The notes: generated by a model from the sequence alone, not told the origin. 64,000 nt of DNA from Coprococcus phoceensis (GCF_900104635.1 NZ_FNWC01000007.1:1711421-1775420), one strand, 5' to 3'. Shown: positions 28,139 through 37,266, counted from the first letter of the stretch. Numbers and translations are program-made.

Positions 28139-28306
28139 TTAATAGCTATTCATAAGCAGGAAGTTGTTCTTTTTCAAAAATAATATGAATGAAAACACTC
28201 CCGTCCCCGAATACGCACGGCTTACGCCATACCCCTCTTTTGTTAATATCTCCTCCAGCATATCTCCGATGCTGACATCATCATCTACAATTAAAATCTG
28301 TTTCAT
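28139..28306 (-). pseudogene. Truncated response regulator (receiver-domain start only)
   Basis: A 55-codon frame too short to be a working protein. Residues 1-35 (MKQILIVDDDVSIGDMLEEI and onward to AYSGT) are an unmistakable response-regulator receiver start with the acidic pocket DDD. After residue 35 the reading continues into unrelated sequence and stops, so the phosphoacceptor aspartate, the rest of the receiver and any output domain are missing. AAGGA before the ATG and a 26-nt overlap with the diguanylate cyclase show that it was once the next gene of that operon. The break lies near 28200, just upstream of the permease promoter, so a deletion probably fused the two loci. Confidence 0.8.
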
Positions 28307-30566
28307 GTTCTGATTCCTTCTCCTGATACAACCGATATCCGTTTTTCACACTTCTTTTCACTTCATATAACATCTGATCCGACTTCTGATACAATTCTTC
28401 AAACGTCGTTCCATGTTCAGGGGCAGTCACAATGCCCAAAGATGCCGATACCTCAACCGTCTTTCCATTCTGCTCATATGATTTGTGCAATTCCTTTAAC
28501 AATTGCTGTACAGTATGTTCTATCACTGAAAAATCAGAAACATTCAAAATCATAATCGCAAATTCATCTCCGCCCATTCTTCCTATCAGATCATTATGTC
28601 GAAATGTTTTCGTCAATGTCTGTGACACATCTTTCAATACCTGATCTCCATACTGATGTCCGAACGTATCATTGATCTGTTTAAAACAATCCAAATCCAT
28701 CAGCATAAAGATATGATTTCCTTCCAATGCCCACAGTGACTGCAAAAAATTATCTGCTTTCATCTTCATAGTAGTCGCATTGTAAAGTCCTGTCAAGCCA
28801 TCTCGTTCTGCTCTTTCTTTCAGACGCAATTCTTCACGCTTGCGTTTGTCGATATCGTTTAAAATCATCAGCGCCTGGATATGACCATTCCTGCAATTGT
28901 CTGTCATAAGATAAATCATGCAGGATACCCATCTTTCCGTTCCCTGATACTGCATCTGAAACTGGATTTCAATAACATCCTGACCTTTTTGATACTCGTC
29001 GATCAAATATTCTTTTGAAGATTGACAGATTACATTCTTCCAGTCTTCCTTTCCTGTCACAGATAAAATATTTTCTTTCAAATACTGCTGATAAGGGATC
29101 TGCTCTTTCAAAATTTTCCCATCGACTTCCACAACCATCTCTGTCTCAAGATCTATTTTACATCGCAAAAATGCATCTGCATTCAGTGCATCCTGAATCT
29201 GCTGTTTTTCTTCCAATAGCTCCTCCTGATATTTCTTCTCACTGATATTTTCCAGAATTCCCACTGTATTCACAATCTGATGTTTCTCATCGTATAAATT
29301 CTTCATAATCATCCGGAACCACTGCACCTCTCCATGATATAAGACTTTGATTTCTGTTTCACACAATTCCTTTCTTTTGATCAGCTCAAACGTCTCTTTT
29401 AAGTTATCAGCAGATTCTTCGTCAATCACGTTTCTTTCCAAAATAGATTCCGGGACATTGGAGAGGCATGTTTTCTGAAACAGCGGATTCTGCTCTCCGA
29501 CTTTCGCATGCAGTTCTTTAGTCTTTACACTGTACTCAAACACGGTCTGTTTGGATTGACTGATCGCAATACGCATCATCTCCTCACTGCTCAGCACCTC
29601 TTCATGCGACTGCAAAATCGCCTTGCGCACTTTTCCATTGTACCAATATAACCCCAAAATCAAGATTAAAAATGCCGCCGTCATCTCCGTTGCCATTCCC
29701 AATACTTTCAGATTAATATTACTGATATGCTCTTTTAGATATTTACTGTTTGTTGTGGCAAAAATATAATAATTGTTTACACCTAGTGGTGCATAATATG
29801 AGACTCGTTCCTCCTCTCCTTTTCGAAAAGTGAAATGCCCCTCTTTTTCATTCGAAATGTCTTCCTTCAATTCTTCAAGACTTCCGGTCTGATATTCGAA
29901 CTCTTCGAGATCGTCCCAAACATTCGCATGATTCATAATCGCATCTTCTGACTTAAATCTCGTAATATAATTTCCTTCGGAATCTACAATCTGTATATAG
30001 ATATGGTTCAGATACAAATCCCCTATCTCCTGGTTTAATGTACCAGTATCTAATATTCCAAACAAAATTCCTGTCACCACGTTCTCACTTTCAATCGGAA
30101 CCGCAATGACCTGAATCTCTTTATCTGGTATGATTCGAGAATCCATTATCTCTGAAATAACAGTTTCTCCGTTTATTGCTTTTTGAAAATACTCTCGTTC
30201 TTTAATATTCGTCTTATTTCCATCTGAATCCACTGTATTTCCATCTATATCCGCGATCACAATGTGATCAAAAAAAGTCATGTCTTTAAAAAAGATTAAT
30301 TGCTTATAAATTGACTCATCATATATAGAGGAAAAACCGTTGAATGCAACTGCCAACGTCTTCAGAGAAGATATCATACCTGCATACTTTTCCTTTGTTT
30401 CACGAATACCAGACTCCGCCATCTCCTCCAATTCATCCTGTGTTCTTGACATCTCCGTTTTAAAAAACGAAGTGCCAAACCTTGCAAACGCATGAACAAT
30501 CAGCATTGCGGAACATAATGTAATTAAAAATACTGTTTTTGCCTTTTTGTCCATTAATCTATTCAT
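28281..30566 (-). CDS. Membrane sensor diguanylate cyclase (Cache-PAS-GGDEF)
   Basis: About 761 residues. Membrane segment at roughly 8-25, an extracellular double-Cache-like sensor to about 300, a second membrane segment (GMATEMTAAFLILILGLYW), PAS-like regions, then a C-terminal GGDEF domain. The catalytic loop is intact (RMGGDEFAIM) and is preceded by RHND, matching the RxxD inhibitory site. It should make cyclic di-GMP in response to an external ligand. GGGAGG five bases before the ATG at 30566 selects this start over 30653. It was followed by a response regulator, now truncated. Confidence 0.9.
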   Translation of the reverse strand: MNRLMDKKAKTVFLITLCSAMLIVHAFARFGTSFFKTEMSRTQDELEEMAESGIRETKEKYAGMISSLKTLAVAFNGFSSIYDESIYKQLIFFKDMTFFDHIVIADIDGNTVDSDGNKTNIKEREYFQKAINGETVISEIMDSRIIPDKEIQVIAVPIESENVVTGILFGILDTGTLNQEIGDLYLNHIYIQIVDSEGNYITRFKSEDAIMNHANVWDDLEEFEYQTGSLEELKEDISNEKEGHFTFRKGEEERVSYYAPLGVNNYYIFATTNSKYLKEHISNINLKVLGMATEMTAAFLILILGLYWYNGKVRKAILQSHEEVLSSEEMMRIAISQSKQTVFEYSVKTKELHAKVGEQNPLFQKTCLSNVPESILERNVIDEESADNLKETFELIKRKELCETEIKVLYHGEVQWFRMIMKNLYDEKHQIVNTVGILENISEKKYQEELLEEKQQIQDALNADAFLRCKIDLETEMVVEVDGKILKEQIPYQQYLKENILSVTGKEDWKNVICQSSKEYLIDEYQKGQDVIEIQFQMQYQGTERWVSCMIYLMTDNCRNGHIQALMILNDIDKRKREELRLKERAERDGLTGLYNATTMKMKADNFLQSLWALEGNHIFMLMDLDCFKQINDTFGHQYGDQVLKDVSQTLTKTFRHNDLIGRMGGDEFAIMILNVSDFSVIEHTVQQLLKELHKSYEQNGKTVEVSASLGIVTAPEHGTTFEELYQKSDQMLYEVKRSVKNGYRLYQEKESEHETDFNCR

Positions 30567-30623
30567 AGCGTCCTCCCTTGTTTTGCATATTATACCATAA
30601 TATCTACTTTTTTTCCACATATT

Positions 30624-30643
30624 ATACCCTATATATCGGGTAT
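30624..30643. promoter_or_regulatory. Inverted repeat in the divergent GGDEF/XRE promoter region
   Basis: ATACCC (30624-30629) and GGGTAT (30638-30643) separated by eight A/T-rich bases. It sits just before a possible TATAAT (30666-30671) for the XRE gene, a plausible operator for autoregulation or for control of the cyclase. Confidence 0.45.
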
Positions 30644-30694
30644 ATCCAAGCACATTTTTACTAAATATAATGATATTAAGAAAGGTGATTTTAT

Positions 30695-30916
30695 ATGATT
30701 GATTTTAGCCCGCTTTGGAAAACTTTAGAAGAAAAAAATTTTACTACTTACCGCTTACTGAAAGAGTATAACTTTTCCAAAGGCACCCTTGACTCTTTAA
30801 AGCATAACAGAAATGTAACCCTTCACACAATCGAATCGCTGTGTCGAATCTTGGAGGTTCCAATTGAAAATATCGTCAAAATCACATTTGAAGATTCTGA
30901 AGACACTGAAAAATAG
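30695..30916 (+). CDS. Small XRE-family (Cro/C1-type) helix-turn-helix protein
   Basis: 73 residues consisting of a single HTH_XRE domain: the turn and recognition helix lie in FSKGTLDSLKHNRNVTLHTI, followed by LCRILEVPIENIVKI. Related short proteins are often called YozG-like regulators. AAAGGTGA precedes the ATG. It is divergent from the diguanylate cyclase and may regulate it or itself via the nearby inverted repeat; no toxin partner is adjacent. Confidence 0.88.
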   Translation: MIDFSPLWKTLEEKNFTTYRLLKEYNFSKGTLDSLKHNRNVTLHTIESLCRILEVPIENIVKITFEDSEDTEK

Positions 30917-30950
30917 CCTTTATCTAAGATATTTCACTCAGATAAAGGCT
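30915..30950. terminator. Bidirectional terminator between XRE gene and trpB
   Basis: An 11-bp stem (30915-30925 with 30940-30950). Read on the minus strand (for trpB) it is followed by ATTTTTC; on the plus strand the T-run is weaker (ATTGATTTTA). The XRE stop codon is at its left edge. Confidence 0.75.
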
Positions 30951-30957
30951 ATTGATT

Positions 30958-32334
30958 TTATAAAGAAATATTTGGAATGCCATCAAATCCTGTTTGCAGA
31001 TCCGCATCTGTCGGAATGTAATCTGACATCTTTCCATCATGGAATTTTTCATACGCATACATATCAAAATATCCGGTTCCGGTAAGTCCGAACAAAATCG
31101 TCTTTTCCTCTCCTGTCTCTTTGCATTTAAGCGCTTCATCAATTGCAACTTTGATCGCGTGACTGCTCTCTGGCGCCGGCAGGATTCCTTCCACTCTCGC
31201 AAACTGCTCCGCCGCTTCAAATACAGCTGTCTGTTCTACCGATCTTGCTTCCATATATCCATCCGCATAAAGCTGTGACAGCACCGGACTCATTCCGTGA
31301 TAACGAAGTCCTCCCGCATGATTTGCCGACGGAATAAATCCACTTCCCAGTGTGTACATCTTCGCCAACGGACACACCATACCGGTGTCACAGAAATCAT
31401 ATGCAAATACACCTCTTGTAAGACTCGGGCAAGACGCCGGCTCCACTGCAATGAAATGATAATCTTTTTCTCCTCTTAATTTTTCTCCCATAAACGGAGA
31501 GATCAATCCACCAAGATTCGATCCCCCTCCGGCACATCCGATAATAATATCCGGAGTAACACCATATTTATCCATTGCAAGTTTTGCTTCTACACCGATG
31601 ACTGACTGATGCAGTACAACCTGATTCAGAACACTTCCAAGCACGTAACGATACCCTTCACTTCCCACTGCAACTTCCACAGCCTCCGAAATCGCACATC
31701 CAAGACTTCCTGTCGTTCCCGGATGTTCTGCAAGAATCTTGCGTCCAACCTCCGTCTCCATCGACGGTGACGGTGTCACGCTCGCGCCGTAGGTGCGCAT
31801 CACTTCTCGCCGGAACGGTTTCTGCTCATAAGAACATTTCACCATGAATACTTTACAGTCTAAGCCGAGGTAAGAACACGCCATCGAAAGTGCTGTTCCC
31901 CACTGTCCTGCTCCTGTCTCGGTCGTAACACCTTTCAATCCTTGTTTCTTCGCATAATACGCCTGCGCAATGGCGGAATTCAATTTGTGACTTCCGCTCG
32001 TATTATTTCCTTCAAATTTATAGTAAATCTTTGCAGGAGTCTGCAGTTTTTCTTCCAGACAATATGCTCTTACAAGCGGCGCCGGACGGTACATCTTATA
32101 AAAATCCTGTATCTCCTGCGGAATCTCAATGTATCTGTTATCGTTGTCCAATTCTTGTTCCACCAGCTCTTTGCAGAACACAACCGAGAGTTCTTCTTCT
32201 GTCATCGGCTGCAACGTCTCCGGATTCAAAAGCGGCGCCGGTTTGTTCTTCATATCTGCACGCATATTGTACCATGTCTTTGGCATCTCACTTTCTTCCA
32301 GATAGATTTTATAAGGGATTTTTCGTTCGCTCAT
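30958..32334 (-). CDS. trpB: TrpB2-type tryptophan synthase beta chain
   Basis: About 458 residues, the longer TrpB2-like form (indole + serine to tryptophan). PLP lysine segment NTSGSHKLNSA, substrate motif ETGAGQWGTALS and phosphate-binding GCAGGGSNLGG are intact. No trpA or other trp gene is adjacent, so it may salvage indole. AAGGAG before the ATG at 32334 (MSERKIPYK) selects it over 32373. Expression is under a T-box leader with a UGG specifier, matching its product. Confidence 0.94.
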   Translation of the reverse strand: MSERKIPYKIYLEESEMPKTWYNMRADMKNKPAPLLNPETLQPMTEEELSVVFCKELVEQELDNDNRYIEIPQEIQDFYKMYRPAPLVRAYCLEEKLQTPAKIYYKFEGNNTSGSHKLNSAIAQAYYAKKQGLKGVTTETGAGQWGTALSMACSYLGLDCKVFMVKCSYEQKPFRREVMRTYGASVTPSPSMETEVGRKILAEHPGTTGSLGCAISEAVEVAVGSEGYRYVLGSVLNQVVLHQSVIGVEAKLAMDKYGVTPDIIIGCAGGGSNLGGLISPFMGEKLRGEKDYHFIAVEPASCPSLTRGVFAYDFCDTGMVCPLAKMYTLGSGFIPSANHAGGLRYHGMSPVLSQLYADGYMEARSVEQTAVFEAAEQFARVEGILPAPESSHAIKVAIDEALKCKETGEEKTILFGLTGTGYFDMYAYEKFHDGKMSDYIPTDADLQTGFDGIPNISL

Positions 32335-32387
32335 TGTGTTTATCTCCTTTTCAATATGAAATCTGCGGGACAAGAAATTCTATATAA

Positions 32388-32432
32388 CAAAAAACTCTCG
32401 TCCCATACAATATCTATTGCAGGGACAAGAGT
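32388..32432 (-). terminator. T-box terminator hairpin
   Basis: Stem built from ACTCTTGTCCC and GGGACGAGAGT on the minus strand (one G-U pair), followed by six T residues, about 55 nt before trpB. Confidence 0.85.
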
Positions 32433-32680
32433 ACATAATTCAACTCCTGCGGTGCCACCCGGCTTGGTATATCTTTCACTATATACCCACTTATGCATAC
32501 TGACATATGCGAACTTTGTTAACGGAGTACTGTCTCCGGCTCACCTACTGTAAATCTTTGCCGTTCAGCTCGCCCTCGGAAGCCCATTCTCTACAGCTAC
32601 ATCTTACTGCACTCCCACCATCTGCAGTTCTCTGTGAAGCAAACACTGAAGATACTTACTCTTCCTCATCGGTTTATTTA
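32388..32680 (-). promoter_or_regulatory. Tryptophan T-box riboswitch upstream of trpB2
   Basis: This stretch fills the ~390-nt gene-free gap. On the minus strand it contains the T-box core GGGTGGCACCGCAGGAG (complement of about 32444-32460), which pairs with the acceptor end of uncharged tRNA. In the upstream stem I region the specifier loop reads AGAGAATGGGC, giving the Trp codon UGG. A terminator with a T-run follows the T-box sequence. Uncharged tRNA-Trp should allow read-through into trpB. Confidence 0.93.
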
Positions 32681-32685
32681 TTAGT

Positions 32686-32714
32686 ACTTTACCACGCTAA
32701 TTTATTATTGTCAA
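32686..32714 (-). promoter_or_regulatory. Promoter of the T-box-trpB transcript
   Basis: TTGACA (32709-32714) and TAAAGT (32686-32691) with a 17-base spacer on the minus strand, immediately before the T-box. Confidence 0.8.
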
Positions 32715-32725
32715 GAAGTTTTCTT

Positions 32726-34180
32726 TTATTTATATAGATTTTCACCATTTGTGGAAATCACATCTTTATACCAGTAATAGCTGTCTTTTTTATAGCGATT
32801 CAACGTTCCTCCTTCTTCGTTGCGATCCACATATACAAATCCATATCGTTTCTGATATCCGTTCAGCCAACTTAGCAAATCTGTAAATGACCATGTACAA
32901 TATGCTAACACTTCACACCCTTCTTCGATCGCCTCACCCAGTGCTTTCAAATGCTCTTTCAGATACTCAACACGATATACGTCATGAACTGCGCCATCCT
33001 CCTCTAATTTGTCAAATGCCCCCAATCCATTTTCGGATATGATAATCGGCAGCGCATAGCGGCTCGTGATTTCGCGACAGCAAAATTGAAGTCCTTTCGG
33101 ATCAATGCTCCAATCCCAGTCTGTTGTCATAAGATACGGATTCGCCGGATTTTTATAAATTCCGGGAATTCCGATTTCCTGTGCAGTTCCTTTTTTCCCT
33201 GTTGTGTTCATTGTTCCATACGGCGTAACACCATCTAATGGATTGTATTCACATACGCAGCTCTGGTAATAATTTACACCCATAAAAGTGATCTCTTTTG
33301 CAGCTTCTTTCAAAATTTCTTCATCACCGCTTTGCATTTGAGGCGCAATTTTCTTTTTCTTCAAATAGGTCATTGCCGCTTTCGGATATCGTCCATATGC
33401 ATAGACATCCATCCACCAATAATTTTTCAAATCATCATAATTGCTTTTTGCCATTGCATTGATCGGCTTACAATCCAGCGCATAAGAAGGTGTGTATGCA
33501 AAGCTTGCTCCGATCTCACCTTTGTATCCCAGCTCGCGATAAGCAAGAACCGCTTTTGCATGCGCCATAAAAGCGTGATGATTTACTTGATAAAACATCT
33601 TCTGATCGTCAAATTTTCCCGGCGGATGTTGCGCTGTCAGCCAGCCAAGTGAAGTGAAAATATTCTGTTCATTTAATGTAATCCAATATTTTACCTTGTC
33701 TCCCCAGTTTTGGAACAATGTCTTTGCATAGGTTACATAATCGTCAATAATTTCCGCGCTCTCCCATCCGCCATAGGAATCCACAAGCGCCTGTGGCAAA
33801 TCCCAGTGAAAGATTGTCACCATTGGCTCAATGTGATTTTTCAGGCACTCATCAATCACATCCCCATAAAAAGCAATCCCTTTCTCATTGATCTCGCCTT
33901 TTCCTTTTGGGAAAATTCTCGCCCACGAAATGGAAAACCGGTATGTTTTCAATCCCATCTCCGCCATCAGCCTGATATCTTCTTTATAGCGGTGATAATG
34001 ATCAACCGCAACATCGCCTGTCGTCTCTTTGTATGTCTTCCCCGGAATTCTGACAAACTCATCCCAGTTTGTCATTCCTTTTCCATCTTCCGCATATGCC
34101 CCCTCAATCTGATATGCTGCTGAGGCGCTTCCCCATAAAAAGTCTTTTGGAAATGCTGTTTTTTCGATCTGTTCCATCAT
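32726..34180 (-). CDS. bglA: 6-phospho-beta-glucosidase (glycoside hydrolase family 1)
   Basis: 484 residues, full GH1 length. Acid/base region WITLNEQNIF and nucleophile IISENGLGAFD are present; the N-terminal signature FLWGSASAAYQIEGA is intact. It hydrolyses phosphorylated beta-glucosides delivered by the EIIBCA encoded 19 nt upstream. GAGGAG precedes ATG 34180. The phospho-sugar specificity is inferred from the PTS context and from similarity to phospho-beta-glucosidases. Confidence 0.94.
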   Translation of the reverse strand: MMEQIEKTAFPKDFLWGSASAAYQIEGAYAEDGKGMTNWDEFVRIPGKTYKETTGDVAVDHYHRYKEDIRLMAEMGLKTYRFSISWARIFPKGKGEINEKGIAFYGDVIDECLKNHIEPMVTIFHWDLPQALVDSYGGWESAEIIDDYVTYAKTLFQNWGDKVKYWITLNEQNIFTSLGWLTAQHPPGKFDDQKMFYQVNHHAFMAHAKAVLAYRELGYKGEIGASFAYTPSYALDCKPINAMAKSNYDDLKNYWWMDVYAYGRYPKAAMTYLKKKKIAPQMQSGDEEILKEAAKEITFMGVNYYQSCVCEYNPLDGVTPYGTMNTTGKKGTAQEIGIPGIYKNPANPYLMTTDWDWSIDPKGLQFCCREITSRYALPIIISENGLGAFDKLEEDGAVHDVYRVEYLKEHLKALGEAIEEGCEVLAYCTWSFTDLLSWLNGYQKRYGFVYVDRNEEGGTLNRYKKDSYYWYKDVISTNGENLYK

Positions 34181-34199
34181 TTTTCTCCTCTCACACTTA

Positions 34200-36089
34200 C
34201 TATCTGATTGTCAAAATTGAATCTAACACGTTTGCTTTTCCTGTTTTTACAGCTTTTATTTCTTGATATCGGTTTGTATTTGAAATAATCACCGGTGTCA
34301 TAAGATCATACTCCTGCTCTATTTTCTCCTTTTCAAAAGTAAGAAGCACATCTCCTTTTTTTACCTCATCGCCTGTCTTTTTCATCGGATGAAAATACTG
34401 ACCTTTTAAGTTAACAGTATCGATACCAACATGGATCAGCAGCTCCACACCTTTATCACTCGTTAAACCTACTGCATGACCAGTTTCAAACATCATATCT
34501 ACTTTACCGTCAAATGGCGCATATACAACACCTTCAGCCGGAACCACCGCAACCCCTTTTCCTAAGATTTCCTGTGAAAAAGTTGCATCCTTCACCTGAT
34601 TTAACGAAACAATTTCTCCTGCTAATGGGTTTAAGACTGTAATCTCTTCGCCATCTGTCAACTCTGGTTCTTCTTTTACTTCCTCAAAATACTCTTCTTC
34701 GTCATCTTCATCTACAACATCTTCAAACCCGATTAGCATAGTAGCAATAAATGCAACTATCACTGTGATCAAGATTGTGAGCGCTGCAATCAAAAGACTC
34801 ATCGGACGGCTTTCTTCCACATATTGAACAATCGTTACAATCGCAGGTGTGGCAATTCCAAAGCATTTCAGTTGGAAGAATCCTCCAAACAAACCACCTG
34901 CCACAGCCCCGATACATGCTCCAAGCATTGGCCGTTTCAATCGCAATGTTACTCCGTAAAGAGCCGGCTCTGTAATTCCCGCAAGAAGTGCTGAAAATGC
35001 TGAGGAACCTGCAATCTGTTTAAAATCTTTATTTTTACTTTTGATGGCAACTGCAAGCGATGCCGCTCCCTGTGCCATATTGGAACAAAGTTCTCCAATA
35101 CAAATAAAATTCTCATATCCTGTTGTTGCGATCATGCCAAGTTTAATCGGTGTAAATGCATGATGCATTCCCGCCATGACTACAAACGGATAAATACCTG
35201 CAACGAGTCCGACCGCAATAAAGCCTAATTTATCATGAATGAAATAAACCACATCCGATAAAACATTTCCGCAAATAGCACCAAGTGGTCCTAATATGAT
35301 CAATGCAATCGGCGCCTCTATCAATACGACAAGCATTGGTTTTAAAAAGTTTTTCGTAATGACCGGTGTGATTTTATCCACAAATTTTTCTACATATTTC
35401 AGTGACCACACTGCTAAAATAATCGGAATGACCGAATAAGAATAGGTTGCGTATGTCACAGGTATAAGGCCTAAAAATCGAATTGTCTCATTTGCATCGT
35501 GCGCGGTTGTCATCATACTGATGAAATTAGGATGCAGCATAATCAATGCAATACTTGCCGCATAATATACATTCGTGCCAAATTTTTTAGATGCAGACAC
35601 TGCAATGAGAACCGGCATGAAGAAGAATGCACCATCTCCTATCACAGTTAAGAGTTGATATGTATCTCCACTTGTATTTAGCACTCCAATCATTGGCAGC
35701 AATGTCAAGAGCACTTTGATCATCGCAGCTCCGATAATCGCCGGAATGACAGGAGTCATAATTCCTGAAATCGTATCCATTAACATGGTTAAAATATTTT
35801 TCTTCTCAGTGCTGTTTTCCTTCTTTTTCGGTACTTGATTTGAAAATTTCCCCAATTTGTTCAATTCTTCATAGACATATCCCACATCATTTCCTATGAT
35901 GATCTGATATTGTCCTCCTTTCTTCATAACCCCCATAACACCTTTTGTCTTTTTGACCGCCTCATCATCTACGATGGACTCGTCTTTCAAATTAAAACGA
36001 AGTCTGGTCATGCAGTGTACCAGTCCGGTAACATTTTCTGCTCCACCTACACGTTGTAAAATTTTCTTTGCTACGCTTTCGTAATCCAT
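34200..36089 (-). CDS. Beta-glucoside-specific PTS enzyme IIBCA
   Basis: About 629 residues. N-terminal EIIB with phosphocysteine in VHCMTRLRF (about residue 26), central EIIC with eight to ten membrane segments, and C-terminal EIIA with the histidine motif LLIHVGIDTVNL. All three active sites are intact. GAGAGGG before the ATG at 36089 (MDYESVAKK) selects it over 36158. Its leader holds a RAT and terminator, so expression should need the LicT protein encoded just upstream. Confidence 0.95.
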   Translation of the reverse strand: MDYESVAKKILQRVGGAENVTGLVHCMTRLRFNLKDESIVDDEAVKKTKGVMGVMKKGGQYQIIIGNDVGYVYEELNKLGKFSNQVPKKKENSTEKKNILTMLMDTISGIMTPVIPAIIGAAMIKVLLTLLPMIGVLNTSGDTYQLLTVIGDGAFFFMPVLIAVSASKKFGTNVYYAASIALIMLHPNFISMMTTAHDANETIRFLGLIPVTYATYSYSVIPIILAVWSLKYVEKFVDKITPVITKNFLKPMLVVLIEAPIALIILGPLGAICGNVLSDVVYFIHDKLGFIAVGLVAGIYPFVVMAGMHHAFTPIKLGMIATTGYENFICIGELCSNMAQGAASLAVAIKSKNKDFKQIAGSSAFSALLAGITEPALYGVTLRLKRPMLGACIGAVAGGLFGGFFQLKCFGIATPAIVTIVQYVEESRPMSLLIAALTILITVIVAFIATMLIGFEDVVDEDDEEEYFEEVKEEPELTDGEEITVLNPLAGEIVSLNQVKDATFSQEILGKGVAVVPAEGVVYAPFDGKVDMMFETGHAVGLTSDKGVELLIHVGIDTVNLKGQYFHPMKKTGDEVKKGDVLLTFEKEKIEQEYDLMTPVIISNTNRYQEIKAVKTGKANVLDSILTIR

Positions 36090-36126
36090 ACTTTTTTCCC
36101 TCTCTTCATTGCTTATTGATTTTAAT

Positions 36127-36192
36127 ATAAAAAAGACTCGACCACAAAAAGACGCCATTTCCCGGGATAGCCTCTTTTTATGATCAAGTCTT
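36127..36192 (-). terminator. Regulated terminator before the PTS gene
   Basis: A 20-bp stem (36173-36192 with 36133-36152, three G-U pairs) is followed on the minus strand by six T residues. Its 5' arm overlaps the 3' end of the RAT, the classical mutually exclusive arrangement. Confidence 0.9.
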
Positions 36193-36216
36193 GCTTAACT
36201 GAATAATAACAAACTT
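36186..36216 (-). promoter_or_regulatory. RAT antiterminator element 2 (LicT binding site) before the PTS gene
   Basis: Minus-strand sequence AAGTTTGTTATTATTCAGTT then AAGCAAGACTT. It shares AAGTTTGTTATTA and AAGCAAGACT with the element upstream of licT, and matches the form of BglG/LicT ribonucleic antiterminators. Confidence 0.88.
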
Positions 36217-36228
36217 AATAATTCTATT

Positions 36229-37065
36229 CTATTGTTCATCTAGTATTCGTTTTATATGAATCAACAAATATAATTGTTCGTCAATACTCAACGTATAATC
36301 ATATTGTTTTTTGATCAGCGTGGACACTTTCTCCACACCTTTATATGCGTATGCATTCTGTTCTACCATAACATCATAAATCTCATGCATACTATCTTTA
36401 TATGTTTTTCCACTAAAAATTCTTGCTGAAAAGAATTTTAAATGTGTGAGAAATCTCTGATAAGAGACTGAAGTTTCATCAAACTCTATTTTGAAATGAA
36501 TTCTGATAATCTGCATAATCGCATTTATCAATTCTACAATCTTTCTCACAACCGGTGTGTCACTACTCTCCATCTCTGATGAAACAATATGCATAGCAAT
36601 AAAAGCCGCCTCATCATTTTCCAGTGAAATTCCTGTTTCTTCCTGTATCCACTTTACAGTTCTTTCTCCCAGTTCATATTCTTTCGGATAGAATTTCTGA
36701 ATATCCATCTTTATCATATTCTTTAGATGAATACCTTCGGCATGTCTTTCAATCACCGAATTAATATGGTCTGTCAGTGTGATATACAACACTTCATTTA
36801 TCTTCAGATGGTACTCCGTTTTTGCTGCCTGCACTACTTTTCCTACAATTTCAAGATATCGTTCCGATATCGCCTTAACAATTTCCTGTAATGTGTGATT
36901 CTTGTCATGATCTTCCAGGCAATATATCTTATCAATCAGAGTATCGTCTATACACTCACCTTTTTTCTTTTTAAACCCAATCCCGGGACCTGTGATAATC
37001 ACTTCTCTTTTCTTTTCATCGATTGTCACAACGGAGTTTGTGTTCAAAACTCTAAGAATCTTCAA
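36229..37065 (-). CDS. licT: LicT/BglG-family transcriptional antiterminator
   Basis: 278 residues: an N-terminal RNA-binding CAT domain (1-55, VLNTNSVVTIDE) followed by PRD1 and PRD2 with conserved histidines (HINSVIERH, FIAMHIVSSE, HLKFFSARI, LLIHIKRI) phosphorylated by PTS proteins. It starts with TTG at 37065 behind GGAGGGAG; no ATG is suitably placed. It heads the licT-EIIBCA-bglA operon, and its own leader also carries a RAT, indicating autoregulation. Confidence 0.94.
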   Translation of the reverse strand: MKILRVLNTNSVVTIDEKKREVIITGPGIGFKKKKGECIDDTLIDKIYCLEDHDKNHTLQEIVKAISERYLEIVGKVVQAAKTEYHLKINEVLYITLTDHINSVIERHAEGIHLKNMIKMDIQKFYPKEYELGERTVKWIQEETGISLENDEAAFIAMHIVSSEMESSDTPVVRKIVELINAIMQIIRIHFKIEFDETSVSYQRFLTHLKFFSARIFSGKTYKDSMHEIYDVMVEQNAYAYKGVEKVSTLIKKQYDYTLSIDEQLYLLIHIKRILDEQ

Positions 37066-37089
37066 TCTGCGTGCTCCCTCCTATAGAAT

Positions 37090-37134
37090 AAAAAAACTGC
37101 TTATAATACCGCTCTCTAAAGTATTATAAACAGT
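37090..37134 (-). terminator. Regulated terminator before licT
   Basis: A 14-bp stem (37121-37134 with 37096-37109, one G-U pair) followed on the minus strand by seven T residues. It overlaps RAT 1. Confidence 0.9.
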
Positions 37135-37163
37135 CTTGCTTACCCTCACGTAATAACAAACTT
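37132..37163 (-). promoter_or_regulatory. RAT antiterminator element 1 before licT
   Basis: Minus-strand AAGTTTGTTATTACGTGAGG then GTAAGCAAGACT, nearly the same flanks as RAT 2, with a different central loop. It is located about 14 nt downstream of a -10 element, so it should be near the 5' end of the transcript. Confidence 0.88.
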
Positions 37164-37176
37164 AATATCTGTAACT

Positions 37177-37205
37177 AGGATAACAGTACGCTCCCTATTT
37201 GTCCA
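37177..37205 (-). promoter_or_regulatory. Probable promoter of the licT-PTS-bglA operon
   Basis: TGGACA (37200-37205) and TATCCT (37177-37182), 17-base spacer, minus strand. Position relative to RAT 1 supports it; the match is moderate. Confidence 0.55.
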
Positions 37206-37266
37206 TACCCTTTTTTATTTTTATTGATTTTACACAGTTTTATCTTTCTGTTTTTATGCATGTTCT

